Positions 7,865-17,517 are shown, numbered from the stretch's first letter. The stretch is 64,000 bases of DNA from Pseudoxanthomonas sangjuensis (GCF_010211755.1 NZ_PDWR01000013.1:25519-89518), one strand, 5' to 3'. The notes: a model not told the origin generated them from the letters alone. A program made the numbers and translations.

Positions 7865-9010
7865 TTACAGCTTCTTCAAGCGCTCGATCGCCGCGTCCAG
7901 CGTCGCCGGGTTCTTGGCGAAGCACAGCCGCGCCAGGCGCTGGCCGGCGGGCGGGTTCTCGTAGAACGGCGACAGCGGGATCGCGGTGACGCCGTGCTCG
8001 ACGGTCAGCCACTTGACGAATTCGAGGTCCGGCAGGTCGCTGACCGCCGAATAGTCGACCAGCTGGAAATACCCGCCCGGCACCGGCAGCGGCTTCAGCT
8101 TCGTCGCGAGCAACTGCTCGCGGAAATGATCGCGCTTGGCCTGGTAGAACGCGCCCAGCTGCTCGTAGTGCTCCGGTTCGTCGCGGATCATCGCGGCGAA
8201 CGCATGCTGGGCCGGGGCGAAGCTGCAGAACACGTTGTACTGGTGGACCTTGCGGAATTCCGCGCTCAGCGCCGGCGGTGCGATCGCGTAGCCGATCTTC
8301 CAGCCGGTGCAGTGGTAGGTCTTGCCGAAGCTGGACACGACGAAGGCGCGTTCGCGCAGTTCCGGGTAACGCAACGCGGATTCGTGGCGGCGGCCGTCGA
8401 ACACGATGTGTTCGTACACTTCGTCCGACAACAGGAAGATGTCGGTGCCGCGCAGGATATCGGCGAGCGCGCGCAGGTCGGCTTCGCCGAACATCGCGCC
8501 GGACGGGTTGTGCGGGCTGTTGACCATCAACATGCGGGTCTTCGGCGTGATCGCCGCCTGTACCCGGCTCCAGTCGACGGCGAAGGTCCGCGGGTCCATC
8601 GGCACGTGCACCGCTTTCGCGCCGGCCAGGTCGATCGCCGGCTCGTAGCAGTCGTAGGCCGGATCGAGCACGACCACTTCCTCGCCCGGACGCACCACCG
8701 CATGGATCGCGTTGAAGATCGCCTCGGTCGCGCCGCTGGTCACGGTGATCTCGGCATCGGTGTCGACCTGCGCGCCGTAGCAGGCCAGCGCCTTGGCGGC
8801 GATGGCCTGGCGCAACGCCGGCACGCCGGTCATCGGCGCGTACTGGTTGTGGCCGTCGCGCATGGCGCGGTCCAGCTCGTCGACCAATCGCTGCGGCACG
8901 GCGAAATCGGGGAAGCCCTGGCCCAGGTTCACCGCCTTGTGCTCCGCCGCCATCTGCGACATCACGGTGAAGATGGTGGTGCCCACCTTGGGCAGCTTGG
9001 TCTGCAGCAT
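7865..9010 (-). CDS. Class I/II aminotransferase, methionine/glutamine-type (YbdL-like)
   Basis: This is a 381-residue fold-type I PLP enzyme. PLP-site residues are visible: NSPHNPSG (Asn/Pro loop), DEVYEH, SSFGKTYHCTGWK (Schiff-base Lys) and GWKIGY. The opening VGTTIFTVMSQMA and the phrase NLGQGFPDF are typical of the YbdL / kynurenine aminotransferase I / glutamine transaminase K group. The ATG at 9010 gives a length close to E. coli YbdL (386). The upstream gap of 68 bp is a divergent promoter shared with the DUF3293 gene. The omega-amidase downstream suggests that glutamine or methionine keto-acid recycling is the main task. Confidence 0.88.
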   Translation of the reverse strand: MLQTKLPKVGTTIFTVMSQMAAEHKAVNLGQGFPDFAVPQRLVDELDRAMRDGHNQYAPMTGVPALRQAIAAKALACYGAQVDTDAEITVTSGATEAIFNAIHAVVRPGEEVVVLDPAYDCYEPAIDLAGAKAVHVPMDPRTFAVDWSRVQAAITPKTRMLMVNSPHNPSGAMFGEADLRALADILRGTDIFLLSDEVYEHIVFDGRRHESALRYPELRERAFVVSSFGKTYHCTGWKIGYAIAPPALSAEFRKVHQYNVFCSFAPAQHAFAAMIRDEPEHYEQLGAFYQAKRDHFREQLLATKLKPLPVPGGYFQLVDYSAVSDLPDLEFVKWLTVEHGVTAIPLSPFYENPPAGQRLARLCFAKNPATLDAAIERLKKL

Positions 9011-9078
9011 CGCTCGATCCGTCGAAAGTCGCGGGGCTTCGCAGTTTACGCAATGTCGGCGACGCGCGATGATGGGCC

Positions 9079-9573
9079 ATGGGCGAAGACAGCGTTCCCG
9101 GCCTGGAACGGGTTGATCCCGGGCGAATCGCCGCACTGGCAGGCGAATACCTGCTTGCGCACTATTTCGTCGCCCTCGGCAAGCGCGAATGGCTGTTCCA
9201 GGTCGGCCAGACCGCCGACGACGTCGAACGCCAGCTGGTCGCGGACCGCTATCTGTTCATCACCGCGTGGAATCCCGCCTCGCGCAGCGTCGATGCCGCG
9301 CGGAACCTCGCCGCCGGCGAACGGCTGCTGGCGCGCCTGTCCGGCGCCGGCTACGCCGCCTACCCTGCCCTGGGCTGCGACGCGGACGGCGGCGGCGTCG
9401 AGCGCGGCCATCTGGCGCTGGACGTACCGGTGGACCGGGCCGATGCGCTGGCGCGCGAGTTCGGCCAGCTCGGCACGCTGTGCTGGCGCCATGGCGAACC
9501 GGTGCGATTGCGCATGCTGGCGCCGCGCCCGCCGGGATTCCCGGAGCACCCATACACCGACTGGGTCGGCTGA
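9079..9573 (+). CDS. DUF3293-family protein
   Basis: This 164-residue soluble protein has the DUF3293 signature: FITAWNPASR near residue 60 and RLRMLAPRPPGFPEHPYTDW at the C-terminus. No enzymatic motif or signal peptide is evident. The family is common in proteobacteria and of unknown function. It precedes ccmA by 27 bp on the same strand, so it may be the first gene of the ccm transcript, although it is not known as a cytochrome c maturation factor. Confidence 0.8.
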   Translation: MGEDSVPGLERVDPGRIAALAGEYLLAHYFVALGKREWLFQVGQTADDVERQLVADRYLFITAWNPASRSVDAARNLAAGERLLARLSGAGYAAYPALGCDADGGGVERGHLALDVPVDRADALAREFGQLGTLCWRHGEPVRLRMLAPRPPGFPEHPYTDWVG

Positions 9574-9600
9574 GCCGCCCAAGCCGATACAATGCGGGCG

Positions 9601-10239
9601 ATGAGCCTGCCCCCCCATCCGCCGCTGCTGCGCGCCCGCGACCTGGGCTACTCGCGCAACGACGCGCCGGTGTTCGGCCCGCTGGATTTTTCGCTCGATG
9701 CCGGCGAAGCGCTGCTGGTGCAGGGCGGCAACGGCGCCGGCAAGACCACGCTGCTGCGGGTGCTGGCCGGTCTGCTGCACGCCGAAACCGGCACGATCGA
9801 AATCGAAGGCCGCGAACCCGAGCCCGCGCAACGCGCCCGCGCGGTCGCCTACCTGGGCCACCTGCCGGCATTGAAGGCCGACCTGAGCGCGCGGCAGAAC
9901 CTCGATTTCCTGTGCGGCCTGCACGGACGCCGGCCGAGCGTCCCGATCGACGCCGCAATGGCCGTCGTCGGCCTGGCCGGCTACGAGGACGCGCTGGCGC
10001 GGCAGCTTTCCGCCGGGCAGAAGAAACGCCTGTCGCTGGCGCGGCTCTGGCTATCGCCGGCGCCGCTGTGGCTGCTCGACGAGCCCTACGCCAACCTCGA
10101 TCTCGAAGGCATCGAACTGGTCAACCGGATGATTTCGGTGCACCTGCGCGACGGCGGCGCGACGCTGGTGACCACGCACGGCGCCTACGCCGCGCCGCCG
10201 GTGCGGACCCGGCTGCTGGAATTGCGGGCCGCCGCATGA
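9601..10239 (+). CDS. ccmA: Heme exporter ATPase CcmA
   Basis: This 212-residue ABC ATPase has Walker [10 protein letters not shown], signature [15 protein letters not shown] and Walker [13 protein letters not shown]. The SAGQ form of the signature is typical of CcmA. With CcmB it uses ATP to release holo-CcmE from CcmC during cytochrome c maturation (system I). I chose the ATG at 9601; another ATG lies three codons upstream. Its stop overlaps the ccmB start (ATGA). Confidence 0.93.
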   Translation: MSLPPHPPLLRARDLGYSRNDAPVFGPLDFSLDAGEALLVQGGNGAGKTTLLRVLAGLLHAETGTIEIEGREPEPAQRARAVAYLGHLPALKADLSARQNLDFLCGLHGRRPSVPIDAAMAVVGLAGYEDALARQLSAGQKKRLSLARLWLSPAPLWLLDEPYANLDLEGIELVNRMISVHLRDGGATLVTTHGAYAAPPVRTRLLELRAAA

Positions 10240-10919
10240 CCTCCCCCTCCCTGTCCGCCGCCGCCCGCGCGCTGCTGCTGCGCGACCTGCGCCTGCTGTG
10301 GCGACGCCGTGGCGACGCGCTGCAGCCGCTGCTGTTCGCGGTGCTGGTGGTGGTGCTGTTCGCGCTGGCGCTGGGCGGCGATCGCCGGTTGCTGGGTGCG
10401 ATCGCGCCGTACGCGATCTGGGTCGCGGCGCTGCTGGCGGGGTTGCTGGCGCTGGACAGCCTGTTCCGCGGCGACGCCGAGGACGGCTCGCTGGAACAAT
10501 GGCTGCTGGCCCCGGTGCCGCTCGCCTGGCTGGTCGCGGTGCGCGTGTTCAGCCACTGGCTGACCACGTCGCTGCCGCTGCTGCTCGCCGTGCCGCTGCT
10601 CGGCGAACTGCTGTACCTGCCGCGCGACCAGCTCGGCGTGCTGCTGCTGGGCCTGGGGCTGGGCACGCCGCTGCTGGGCCTGCTCGGCGCGGTGGTCGCC
10701 GCGCTGACCGTGGGGATGAAGCGCTCTGGTATCCTGATGGCGTTGCTGGCACTGCCGCTGTACGTGCCGGTGCTGGTGTTCGGTGCCGGCGGCGTGGCCG
10801 CCGCCGGGCAAGGACTGGACGCCGGCAGCGCGTGGCTGCTGCTTGGCGCCGGGCTGGCCGTGGCGCTGGTGCTGGCGCCGCTGGCCGCGGCGGCGGCGCT
10901 GCGCATCGCCCTGGACTGA
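10236..10919 (+). CDS. ccmB: Heme exporter permease CcmB
   Basis: This 227-residue integral membrane protein has about six hydrophobic segments. It carries the CcmB blocks [32 protein letters not shown] and [20 protein letters not shown]. It forms the membrane half of the CcmAB ABC complex. The ATG at 10236 overlaps the ccmA stop, which indicates coupled translation. Confidence 0.93.
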   Translation: MTSPSLSAAARALLLRDLRLLWRRRGDALQPLLFAVLVVVLFALALGGDRRLLGAIAPYAIWVAALLAGLLALDSLFRGDAEDGSLEQWLLAPVPLAWLVAVRVFSHWLTTSLPLLLAVPLLGELLYLPRDQLGVLLLGLGLGTPLLGLLGAVVAALTVGMKRSGILMALLALPLYVPVLVFGAGGVAAAGQGLDAGSAWLLLGAGLAVALVLAPLAAAAALRIALD

Positions 10920-10942
10920 ACCGAGTTTCGAAACGCGACCGA

Positions 10943-11707
10943 ATGACCCACTCCCGAATGAATCCGGTCCTGCGCTGGTTCCACCAACTCGGTTCGCCGC
11001 CCTACTTCGACAGTTTCGCCGCGCGCTGGTCGCCGTGGCTGTTCGCCGCCGCGATCGCGCTGCTCGGCATCGGCGCGTGGCAGGGCCTGTTCGTGGTCCC
11101 GGCCGACTACCAGCAGGGCGACAGCTTCCGCATCTTCTTCGTGCACGTGCCGGCGGCGATGCTGAGCCTGATGGTGTTCGCGGCGATGGCGGCGTACGCG
11201 GCCATCGCGCTCGTCTGGCGGATCAAGCTGTGCGAAATCCTGGCGATGGCCTGCGCGCCGGTCGGCGCCGGCTTCACCGTGATCACCCTGGTCACCGGTT
11301 CGATCTGGGGCAAGCCGATGTGGGGCACGTGGTGGGACTGGGACCCGCGCCTGACCACCGAGCTGATCCTGCTGTTCCTGTACCTGGGCGTGATCGCGCT
11401 GTACGGCGCCATCGACGACCGCCGCAATGCCGCGCGCGCCGCCGGCTTCCTCGCCATCGTCGGGGTGGTGCTGCTGCCGATCATCAAGTACTCGGTGGTG
11501 TGGTGGAACTCGCTGCACCAGGGCCAGACCATCAGCCTGCTCGGCGAGTCGAAGATCGACCCGAGCATGGTCGCGCCGTTCTGGATCATGTACGCGGGCA
11601 TGCTGTGCTGGTTCCTCGCCTCGCTGCTGCAGCGCGCACGCGCCGACAACCTGCGCCGCGAATCCGGCAAGGACTGGGTGGCGAAACTTTCCGGGGGCGA
11701 AGCATGA
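10943..11707 (+). CDS. ccmC: Heme handling protein CcmC
   Basis: This 254-residue membrane protein has six predicted segments. It carries the heme-binding tryptophan-rich motif [12 protein letters not shown] and flanking histidines in FFVHVPAA and WWNSLHQG. CcmC loads heme onto CcmE in the periplasm. The start is the ATG at 10943, 23 bp after ccmB; a second ATG at 10958 is also possible. The stop overlaps the ccmD start. Confidence 0.94.
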   Translation: MTHSRMNPVLRWFHQLGSPPYFDSFAARWSPWLFAAAIALLGIGAWQGLFVVPADYQQGDSFRIFFVHVPAAMLSLMVFAAMAAYAAIALVWRIKLCEILAMACAPVGAGFTVITLVTGSIWGKPMWGTWWDWDPRLTTELILLFLYLGVIALYGAIDDRRNAARAAGFLAIVGVVLLPIIKYSVVWWNSLHQGQTISLLGESKIDPSMVAPFWIMYAGMLCWFLASLLQRARADNLRRESGKDWVAKLSGGEA

Positions 11708-11868
11708 GCTACCTGTCCTACGTCGTGGCCGCCTACGCGGTGTTCGTCGCGGTGCTGGCCTGGGACTACCTGGCCCCGCGCCTGCAGGTCCGCGCCCTGC
11801 TGCGCGCGGCCAGGGCGCGCCGCGCGCGTTCCGCGCCGCGCGCGGCCTCCGGCGAGTTGCAGCGATGA
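11704..11868 (+). CDS. ccmD: Heme exporter protein CcmD
   Basis: This 54-residue protein has one N-terminal transmembrane helix ([19 protein letters not shown]) and a very basic Arg-rich tail. That is the usual CcmD layout. CcmD stabilises the CcmABC complex and helps release holo-CcmE. It fits exactly between ccmC and ccmE with four-base ATGA overlaps at both ends, which leaves little doubt despite its size. Confidence 0.88.
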   Translation: MSYLSYVVAAYAVFVAVLAWDYLAPRLQVRALLRAARARRARSAPRAASGELQR

Positions 11869-12338
11869 ACCCGACCCGCCGCCGCCGCCTGCTGGCCGTG
11901 CTGCTGGTCGTCGCCGCGGCCGCCGTCGCCGCGGTGCTGCTGAGCATGGCGATCAAGCGCAACATCACCTACCTGTACACGCCCGGCGAGGTGCTGCGCG
12001 GCGAGGTTGCGGCGAAACCGGACGGCGGGCACGCGCGCTTCCGCCTCGGCGGCATGGTCGAAAGGGGCTCGTTCCGGCGCGCGCCCGGCTCGCTGGAAGC
12101 GCATTTCCGCGTCACCGACGGCGACGCGCAACTGCCGGTGGTCTACACCGGGATCCTGCCCGACCTGTTCCGCGAGGACCAGGCCGTGATCGCCACCGGC
12201 AACCTGCGGGACGGCGTGTTCGTCGCCACCGAAGTGCTGGCCAAGCACGACGAGAACTACATGCCGAAGGAAGTCGCGGACAAGATGGGCATCGCGCACC
12301 GCAAGCACGACGTGCAAACCGGCAACGACGCGAAGTAG
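11865..12338 (+). CDS. ccmE: Periplasmic heme chaperone CcmE
   Basis: This 157-residue protein has an N-terminal membrane anchor (residues about 8-28) and a periplasmic OB-fold domain. The heme-attaching histidine is in [11 protein letters not shown], and the tyrosine of the H-x4-Y motif is also present. CcmE carries heme covalently from CcmC to CcmF. It is coupled to ccmD by an overlapping stop/start and lies 11 bp before ccmF. Confidence 0.95.
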   Translation: MNPTRRRRLLAVLLVVAAAAVAAVLLSMAIKRNITYLYTPGEVLRGEVAAKPDGGHARFRLGGMVERGSFRRAPGSLEAHFRVTDGDAQLPVVYTGILPDLFREDQAVIATGNLRDGVFVATEVLAKHDENYMPKEVADKMGIAHRKHDVQTGNDAK

Positions 12339-12349
12339 GCCGACGCCAC

Positions 12350-14287
12350 ATGCTGCCCGAACTCGGACAAGTCGCGCTCATCCTCGCCCTGCTGGTGGCG
12401 CTGCTGCAGGCCGTGCTGCCGCTGGCCGGCGCGCAGCGCGGCAGGCCGGCGTGGATGGCGGTGGCGCGGCCGGCGGCCTACGCGCAACTGTCCTGCGTGC
12501 TGGCGGCCTTCGCCGTGCTGACGGCCGCCTTCGTGCGGCAGGACTTCTCGGTGAAGTACGTCGCCGAGAACTCCAACTCGCTGCTGCCGCTGGTCTACCG
12601 CTACACCGCGGTCTGGGGCTCGCACGAAGGCTCGCTGCTGCTGTGGGCGATGGTGCTGGCGCTGTGGACCGCCGCGGTCGCGACGTTCTCGCGGGCATTG
12701 CCCGGGCGCGTGGTCGCGCGCGTGCTCGGCACGATGGGGATAGTGGCGGTCGGCTTCCTGTCGTTCCTGATCTTCACCTCGAACCCGTTCGAGCGCCTGC
12801 TGCCGGCGCCGATCGAGGGCCGCGACCTCAACCCGCTGCTGCAGGACCCGGGCATGGTCATCCACCCGCCGATGCTGTATCTCGGCTACGTGGGCTTCTC
12901 GGTGCCGTTCGCGTTCGCCATCGCCGCGCTGCTCGACGGCGAAGTCGACGCGCGCTGGCTGCGTTGGACGCGGCCGTGGACCAACGTCGCCTGGGGCTTC
13001 CTGACCCTCGGCATCGCCATCGGCAGCTGGTGGGCGTACTACGAACTCGGTTGGGGCGGCTGGTGGTTCTGGGACCCGGTCGAGAACGCCAGCTTCATGC
13101 CGTGGCTGGTCGGCGCGGCGCTGCTGCATTCGCAGGCGGTGACCGAGAAGCGCGGCAGTTTCCGCGGCTGGACCCTGCTGCTGGCGATCGCCGCGTTCTC
13201 GCTGTCGCTGCTCGGCACCTTCCTGGTCCGTTCCGGCGTGCTGACCAGCGTGCACGCATTCGCCGCCGACCCGGCGCGCGGCCTGTTCGTGCTGGTGTTC
13301 CTCGCCCTCGTCATCGGCGGCTCGCTGCTGCTGTACGCGCTGCGCGCGCCGCGGATGCAGGACGGCGAGCGCGCTTCCGCCAAGCCCTTCGCCGCCGCTT
13401 CGCGCGAAACCCTGCTGCTGGTGAACAACCTGCTGCTGGCCGCGGCCTGCGCGATGGTGCTGCTGGGCACGCTGTACCCGCTGCTGGCCGACGCGCTGGA
13501 CCTCGGCAAGATTTCGGTCGGCCCGCCCTACTTCGGCCTGTTGTTCCTGGTGCTGATGGCGCCGCTGGTCGCGCTGCTGCCGTTCGGCCCGCTGACCAAG
13601 TGGCAGCGCGAACAGGCGTCGAGGCCGCTGGCGATGCTGGCGCCGTGGCTCGTCCTAGCCCTGGTCGCAGCGGCGGCCGCGTACTTCCTCGCCCCGCAGG
13701 GGAAATGGAAAACCGCCGCCGGCGTCGCCGCATCGCTGTGGGTGGCGCTGGGCACGCTGCGCTTCGTGTGGACGCGGCTGAAGGCGAACGGCAAGTTCAC
13801 CGCGGAGATGCTCGGCATGGTCCTGGCGCATTCCGGCATCGCCGTGTTCGTGGTCGGCGCGTTGCTGACCGATGCGCTGAGCCAGCAGCGCGAGCAGGCG
13901 GTGAAGCCGGGCGAGCAGGTATCCGTCGGCCGGCTCTGTTTCGAGTTCCAGGGCGTGCAACGCCGCACCGGCCCCAACTTCATCGCCGACCATGGGACCA
14001 TCGACATCCTGCAGCGCTGCTCGGACCGGATCGCGACCCTGCACCCCGAGAAGCGCGGCTACGCCGCCGGCGGCCAGGTGATGACCGAAGCCGGCATCGA
14101 CGCCGGCCTGCTGCGCGACCTGTACGTTTCGCTCGGCGAACCGCTCGGCGACGGCGCCTGGGCGCTGCGCGTGCACGTCAAGCCGTTCGTGCGCTGGATC
14201 TGGCTCGGTGCGCTGCTGATGGCGCTCGGCGGTTTCGTCGCCGCGACCGACCGGCGGTTCAGGCGCAAGCCCGAGGAATCCCCATGA
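12350..14287 (+). CDS. ccmF: Cytochrome c heme lyase subunit CcmF
   Basis: This 645-residue polytopic membrane protein has the WWD motif GWGGWWFWDPVENASFMPW near residue 240. Histidine-bearing loops include GSHEGSLLLW and HPPMLYLGYVG. The C-terminal periplasmic domain precedes a last transmembrane helix. CcmF with CcmH attaches heme to apocytochrome CXXCH sites. Length is normal for the family. Its stop overlaps ccmG. Confidence 0.96.
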   Translation: MLPELGQVALILALLVALLQAVLPLAGAQRGRPAWMAVARPAAYAQLSCVLAAFAVLTAAFVRQDFSVKYVAENSNSLLPLVYRYTAVWGSHEGSLLLWAMVLALWTAAVATFSRALPGRVVARVLGTMGIVAVGFLSFLIFTSNPFERLLPAPIEGRDLNPLLQDPGMVIHPPMLYLGYVGFSVPFAFAIAALLDGEVDARWLRWTRPWTNVAWGFLTLGIAIGSWWAYYELGWGGWWFWDPVENASFMPWLVGAALLHSQAVTEKRGSFRGWTLLLAIAAFSLSLLGTFLVRSGVLTSVHAFAADPARGLFVLVFLALVIGGSLLLYALRAPRMQDGERASAKPFAAASRETLLLVNNLLLAAACAMVLLGTLYPLLADALDLGKISVGPPYFGLLFLVLMAPLVALLPFGPLTKWQREQASRPLAMLAPWLVLALVAAAAAYFLAPQGKWKTAAGVAASLWVALGTLRFVWTRLKANGKFTAEMLGMVLAHSGIAVFVVGALLTDALSQQREQAVKPGEQVSVGRLCFEFQGVQRRTGPNFIADHGTIDILQRCSDRIATLHPEKRGYAAGGQVMTEAGIDAGLLRDLYVSLGEPLGDGAWALRVHVKPFVRWIWLGALLMALGGFVAATDRRFRRKPEESP

Positions 14288-14856
14288 ATGCCCCCGCCCC
14301 GCGCAGCCATGCGCGCACCGGCGCCATCGCGGCCGGCGCGCTGCTGTTCGTCGCGCTGGTCGCGCTGCTGTATTACGGCGTGCGCCACTCCGCCGACGGC
14401 GACCGCGAAGCACTGCCGTCGCCGCTGATCGGCAAGCCGGCGCCCGCCTTCGACCTGCCGCTGCTGCACGAACCCGGCAAGCGCCTGAAACTGGCCGACC
14501 TGCACGGCAAGCCCTTCGTGCTGAACGTCTGGGGCAGCTGGTGCGCGGAATGCCGGGTCGAGCACCCGGTGATCGCGCGCTTCGCCTACACCCGGCGCGT
14601 GCGCTTCGTCGGCTACAACCTGAAGGACGAACGCGAGGACGCGATCCGCTGGCTGGAGCGCTACGACAACCCGTACAGCGACGTGGTCGCCGACGTCGAC
14701 GGCCGCACCGCGATCGAATGGGGCATCTACGGCGCGCCGGAAACCTTCCTGGTCGACGCCGACGGCATCGTCCGCTGGAAGCACGTCGGCGCGGTCACCG
14801 ATGCGGTCATCGACGACGAACTGATCCCGCGGCTCGAGAAGCTGGAGTCGCGATGA
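14284..14856 (+). CDS. ccmG: Periplasmic thioredoxin CcmG/DsbE
   Basis: This 190-residue protein has an N-terminal membrane anchor and a thioredoxin domain. The active site is WGSWCAECRVEHP (C-x2-C), and YGAPETFLVD contains the cis-Pro of the DsbE group. It reduces the disulfide of apocytochrome c or CcmH so that heme can be attached. The ATG at 14284 overlaps the ccmF stop. Confidence 0.95.
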   Translation: MNAPAPRSHARTGAIAAGALLFVALVALLYYGVRHSADGDREALPSPLIGKPAPAFDLPLLHEPGKRLKLADLHGKPFVLNVWGSWCAECRVEHPVIARFAYTRRVRFVGYNLKDEREDAIRWLERYDNPYSDVVADVDGRTAIEWGIYGAPETFLVDADGIVRWKHVGAVTDAVIDDELIPRLEKLESR

Positions 14857-15281
14857 TCCGCCGCCTGCTGCTCCTGCTCTGCTTCTGCGCGGCGCCGGCC
14901 TTCGCCCAGGTCAGCGACCCGACCCCGCTGCAGTTCCGCGACGCCGCCGAGGAAGCGCGCTTCCACGAACTGACTTCCGAGTTGCGCTGCGTGCAGTGCC
15001 AGAACCAGTCGCTGGCCGATTCCAATGCGCAGATCGCCCACGACCTGCGCCGCGAGGTGCTGGCGCAGATGCAGGCCGGCAAGAGCGATGCGCAGATCCG
15101 GCGGTTCCTGGTCGAACGCTACGGCGAATTCGTGCTGTACAAGCCACGGGTCAGCAGCCGCACCTGGCTGCTGTGGTTCGGGCCGCTGGCGCTGCTCGCG
15201 CTCGGCGCCATCGTGATCGCCCGCATCGTGCGCCGGCGCGGCGGCGGCGACATCCCGGCCGACGACGGGCAGGAGTGGTGA
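14853..15281 (+). CDS. ccmH: Cytochrome c maturation protein CcmH (CycL)
   Basis: This 142-residue protein has a signal peptide, a periplasmic domain with the redox motif LRCVQCQNQSLADS, and a C-terminal membrane helix (residues about 105-125) followed by a basic tail. The C-x2-C pair handles the apocytochrome thiols with CcmG. It corresponds to the N-terminal part of E. coli CcmH; the TPR part is the separate ccmI gene that follows. Start and stop overlap both neighbours. Confidence 0.94.
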   Translation: MIRRLLLLLCFCAAPAFAQVSDPTPLQFRDAAEEARFHELTSELRCVQCQNQSLADSNAQIAHDLRREVLAQMQAGKSDAQIRRFLVERYGEFVLYKPRVSSRTWLLWFGPLALLALGAIVIARIVRRRGGGDIPADDGQEW

Positions 15282-16291
15282 TGCCCGCCTTCGCCGCCGC
15301 CGCGACCGTACTGACCCTCGCCGTGTTCGGCATCGTGCTGTGGCCGTTGTGGCGCGAATCGCGTCGCCCGGCCGCCGCCCTCGTGCTGGCGCTGTGCGTG
15401 GCCTCGATCGCCCTGTACCGGCTGGTCGGTACGCCCGCGGGCATCGGCGCCTCCGTCGCGGCGCAGCCGCCGGAAACGCTGGACCAAGCCATCGCGCAAT
15501 TGCGCGCGGCGCTGGCAAGGAACCCGAACGAACCCGAAGGCTGGCGCCTGCTCGGCCAGTCGCTGGCGTCGCAGCAGAAATTCGCCGAGGCCCGCGACGC
15601 CTACGCGCGCGCGACCGCGCTGGCGCCCGACGATGCCGACCTGCTGGCCGCGGCCGCGCAATCGCGCATGTTCGCCGACCCGCAGCGCAAGCTCGACGGC
15701 GAGGCGGTGGCGATGCTGCGCCACGCGCTGGACGTGCAGCCGCAACACCAGCGCGCACGCTGGTTCCTCGGCGTCTCGCAGCGGCAGGCCGGCCGGCCGG
15801 CCGAAGCGGCGGAGACCTGGGAGCCGCTGCTGGCGGTCGTCGATGCCGCCACCGCCCCCAGCCTGCGCGCACAGATCGACGCCGCGCGCGCCGAGGCCGG
15901 GATGCCGGCCCTGCCGCCGGCCACGGCACCGGCCCCTGGCGCGAACGCGCTGGCGGTGAAGGTATCGCTCGACCCGGATTTCGCCGCACGCGTGCGCCTG
16001 CGCGGAGACGCCAGCGTGTTCGTGATCGCGCGCGCACCCGGCGGCCCGCCGATGCCGGTCGCGGTGGAAAAGCACGCGCTGTCCGATTTGCCGCTGACGG
16101 TGACGCTGGACGATGCCGACAGCCCGATGCCGACGCAGAAGCTGTCCGCGCTGAAGGAAGTCGAGGTCGTCGCCCGCATCTCCGCCAGCGGCAATGCGAT
16201 GCGCAGCGAAGGCGACATCGATTCCGCACCGGTGCGGGTGACCTTGCCGGCGGAATCGCCGGTGGAGCTCATCCTGGGTCCGAACCCCTGA
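15281..16291 (+). CDS. ccmI: Cytochrome c maturation TPR protein CcmI (CycH)
   Basis: This 336-residue protein starts with one or two membrane segments (residues about 4-22 and 27-45). TPR-like repeats follow around residues 65-190 (NPNEPEGWRLLGQSL, FAEARDAYARATALAPDD). The C-terminal domain, residues about 220-336, resembles the CcmI periplasmic domain. CcmI holds apocytochrome c for the heme lyase. The ATG at 15281 shares a base with the ccmH stop (TGATG). It is the last gene of the ccm cluster. Confidence 0.9.
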   Translation: MPAFAAAATVLTLAVFGIVLWPLWRESRRPAAALVLALCVASIALYRLVGTPAGIGASVAAQPPETLDQAIAQLRAALARNPNEPEGWRLLGQSLASQQKFAEARDAYARATALAPDDADLLAAAAQSRMFADPQRKLDGEAVAMLRHALDVQPQHQRARWFLGVSQRQAGRPAEAAETWEPLLAVVDAATAPSLRAQIDAARAEAGMPALPPATAPAPGANALAVKVSLDPDFAARVRLRGDASVFVIARAPGGPPMPVAVEKHALSDLPLTVTLDDADSPMPTQKLSALKEVEVVARISASGNAMRSEGDIDSAPVRVTLPAESPVELILGPNP

Positions 16292-16424
16292 GGCGTTGCC
16301 GCTCTCCCCGCCAACCGGGAGAAGGAAATCCCGCACTATTGTTCCGCCAGCCGGTGATGCGCGGGACGGCGTCGCACGCATGCGCTCCCCGACGAACCAA
16401 CAGGGTCCGGGCGCCGAAGCAAAC

Positions 16425-16493
16425 GGCGCCTCCCGCAAGGGGGGCGCCGGCATGAAGTCCGACTGACCGAAGGCGGACAGCGGCCGCCTTCGG
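16425..16493 (+). terminator. Two hairpins between ccmI and the convergent secreted-protein gene
   Basis: The first hairpin has a 10-bp stem with one wobble pair, GGCGCCTCCC and GGGGGGCGCC, closed by the tetraloop GCAA (16425-16448). The second is a perfect 10-bp stem, CCGAAGGCGG and CCGCCTTCGG (16467-16493). Neither has a clear U-tract. They lie between two convergent genes and probably act as a bidirectional end for both transcripts. The rest of 16292-16500 shows no gene. Confidence 0.5.
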
Positions 16494-16500
16494 GGGGCCG

Positions 16501-17316
16501 TCACGGGAACTTGTAGTTGCCGTGATTATCGATCGGGCAGGCATCCTCCGCGCCGACCAGGGCCGGATCGAAATGGAAGCCCGGGATCTGGTCGGTCAGA
16601 TACGCACCGGTGGCATTGAACGCATTGAGCCCGTAGGGGGCGTCCGCCGCACCAAATGTGTTGGCGCCTGGCGTGGTCAGCACCTGGATCAGCGTCGGCT
16701 CGGCAACCGAGGCGGTCGCGTAGAAGCTCGGCACGACCGTGTCGTTGAACGCGTCGTATTTGTCCGCACCGGCCAGCGCCCAGGCAGCGTCCTGCGCATT
16801 GCGCCAGTAACCCGGCGAGCACCAGGCGCCATCGGTATCGAACGGCTGGCAACCATGGCTGACCACCAATTGCACGTTGCCCTTCACCTTGCCTTCGTAT
16901 TCGGCGGTGACCATCGGCGGGCCGACCAGGTCGGAGTAGCTGTAGTAATGGCTCGCGTACTTGAACGTTCCGCCGACCTTGTACATGTCCACCGTATCGC
17001 CGCCCGGCAGAGTGAGTTTCGCCGAAGTCGCACCGTTCGCACTCAGTACCCAGACCAGGTAGGCGTCGCCGGTCTGGTAGGGCTGGCCGGGGCCGTTCCA
17101 GTTGGCGAACTGGCCGGTACCGCCATCGTTGGCATCGTTTTGCCCGGTCAGGCCGCAGCGCTCGTCGTTGAGGTTGTAGGTGCTGCCGTCGAAGTTGAAG
17201 CCCTGTCCGGCATATATGACCGTCGTCCCCGCCCAGGCGGACGAGACGGCGCCAAGCAGCAGCAACGCCGCACCCGCGATTCCAGACGACCACCCGCGTT
17301 TAAGATCGATTTTCAT
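16501..17316 (-). CDS. Secreted protein of unknown function with CSPGYWRN motif
   Basis: This 271-residue protein has a clear signal peptide: basic MKIDLKRGWSSG, a hydrophobic core and cleavage near AWAGT. The mature part is rich in Gly, Asn, Asp and Tyr, which is unlike its cytosolic neighbours. Midway it carries CSPGYWRNAQDAAW. This Cys-x-Pro-Gly-Tyr-Trp-Arg/Lys-Asn motif recurs in some secreted or surface proteins of uncertain role. Four cysteines follow the signal peptide, and an aspartate/asparagine-rich C-terminus ends in KFP. No PEP-CTERM or LPXTG anchor is visible. The ATG at 17316 has AGAGGGGG about 8 bases upstream. It is monocistronic and divergent from the metX-like gene. Function unknown. 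Confidence 0.82.
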   Translation of the reverse strand: MKIDLKRGWSSGIAGAALLLLGAVSSAWAGTTVIYAGQGFNFDGSTYNLNDERCGLTGQNDANDGGTGQFANWNGPGQPYQTGDAYLVWVLSANGATSAKLTLPGGDTVDMYKVGGTFKYASHYYSYSDLVGPPMVTAEYEGKVKGNVQLVVSHGCQPFDTDGAWCSPGYWRNAQDAAWALAGADKYDAFNDTVVPSFYATASVAEPTLIQVLTTPGANTFGAADAPYGLNAFNATGAYLTDQIPGFHFDPALVGAEDACPIDNHGNYKFP

Positions 17317-17517
17317 CTTGATACCCCCTCTGATTTGTCCCTGTATGGAATCCCGCCCTGTGGCGATCGTCGGAAGGAACGTCGCTCGCCGCCAGGAGCG
17401 GTCAGGTCGGAACACCTGCCGCCTCTGTGTCGGATCGATGGTCGATCCATGGCGACAAAAGGCCGCCTTCGCCGAACAAGCCGTCGTCTCCGGCATTCCC
17501 GTTACACTTCGCGACCC

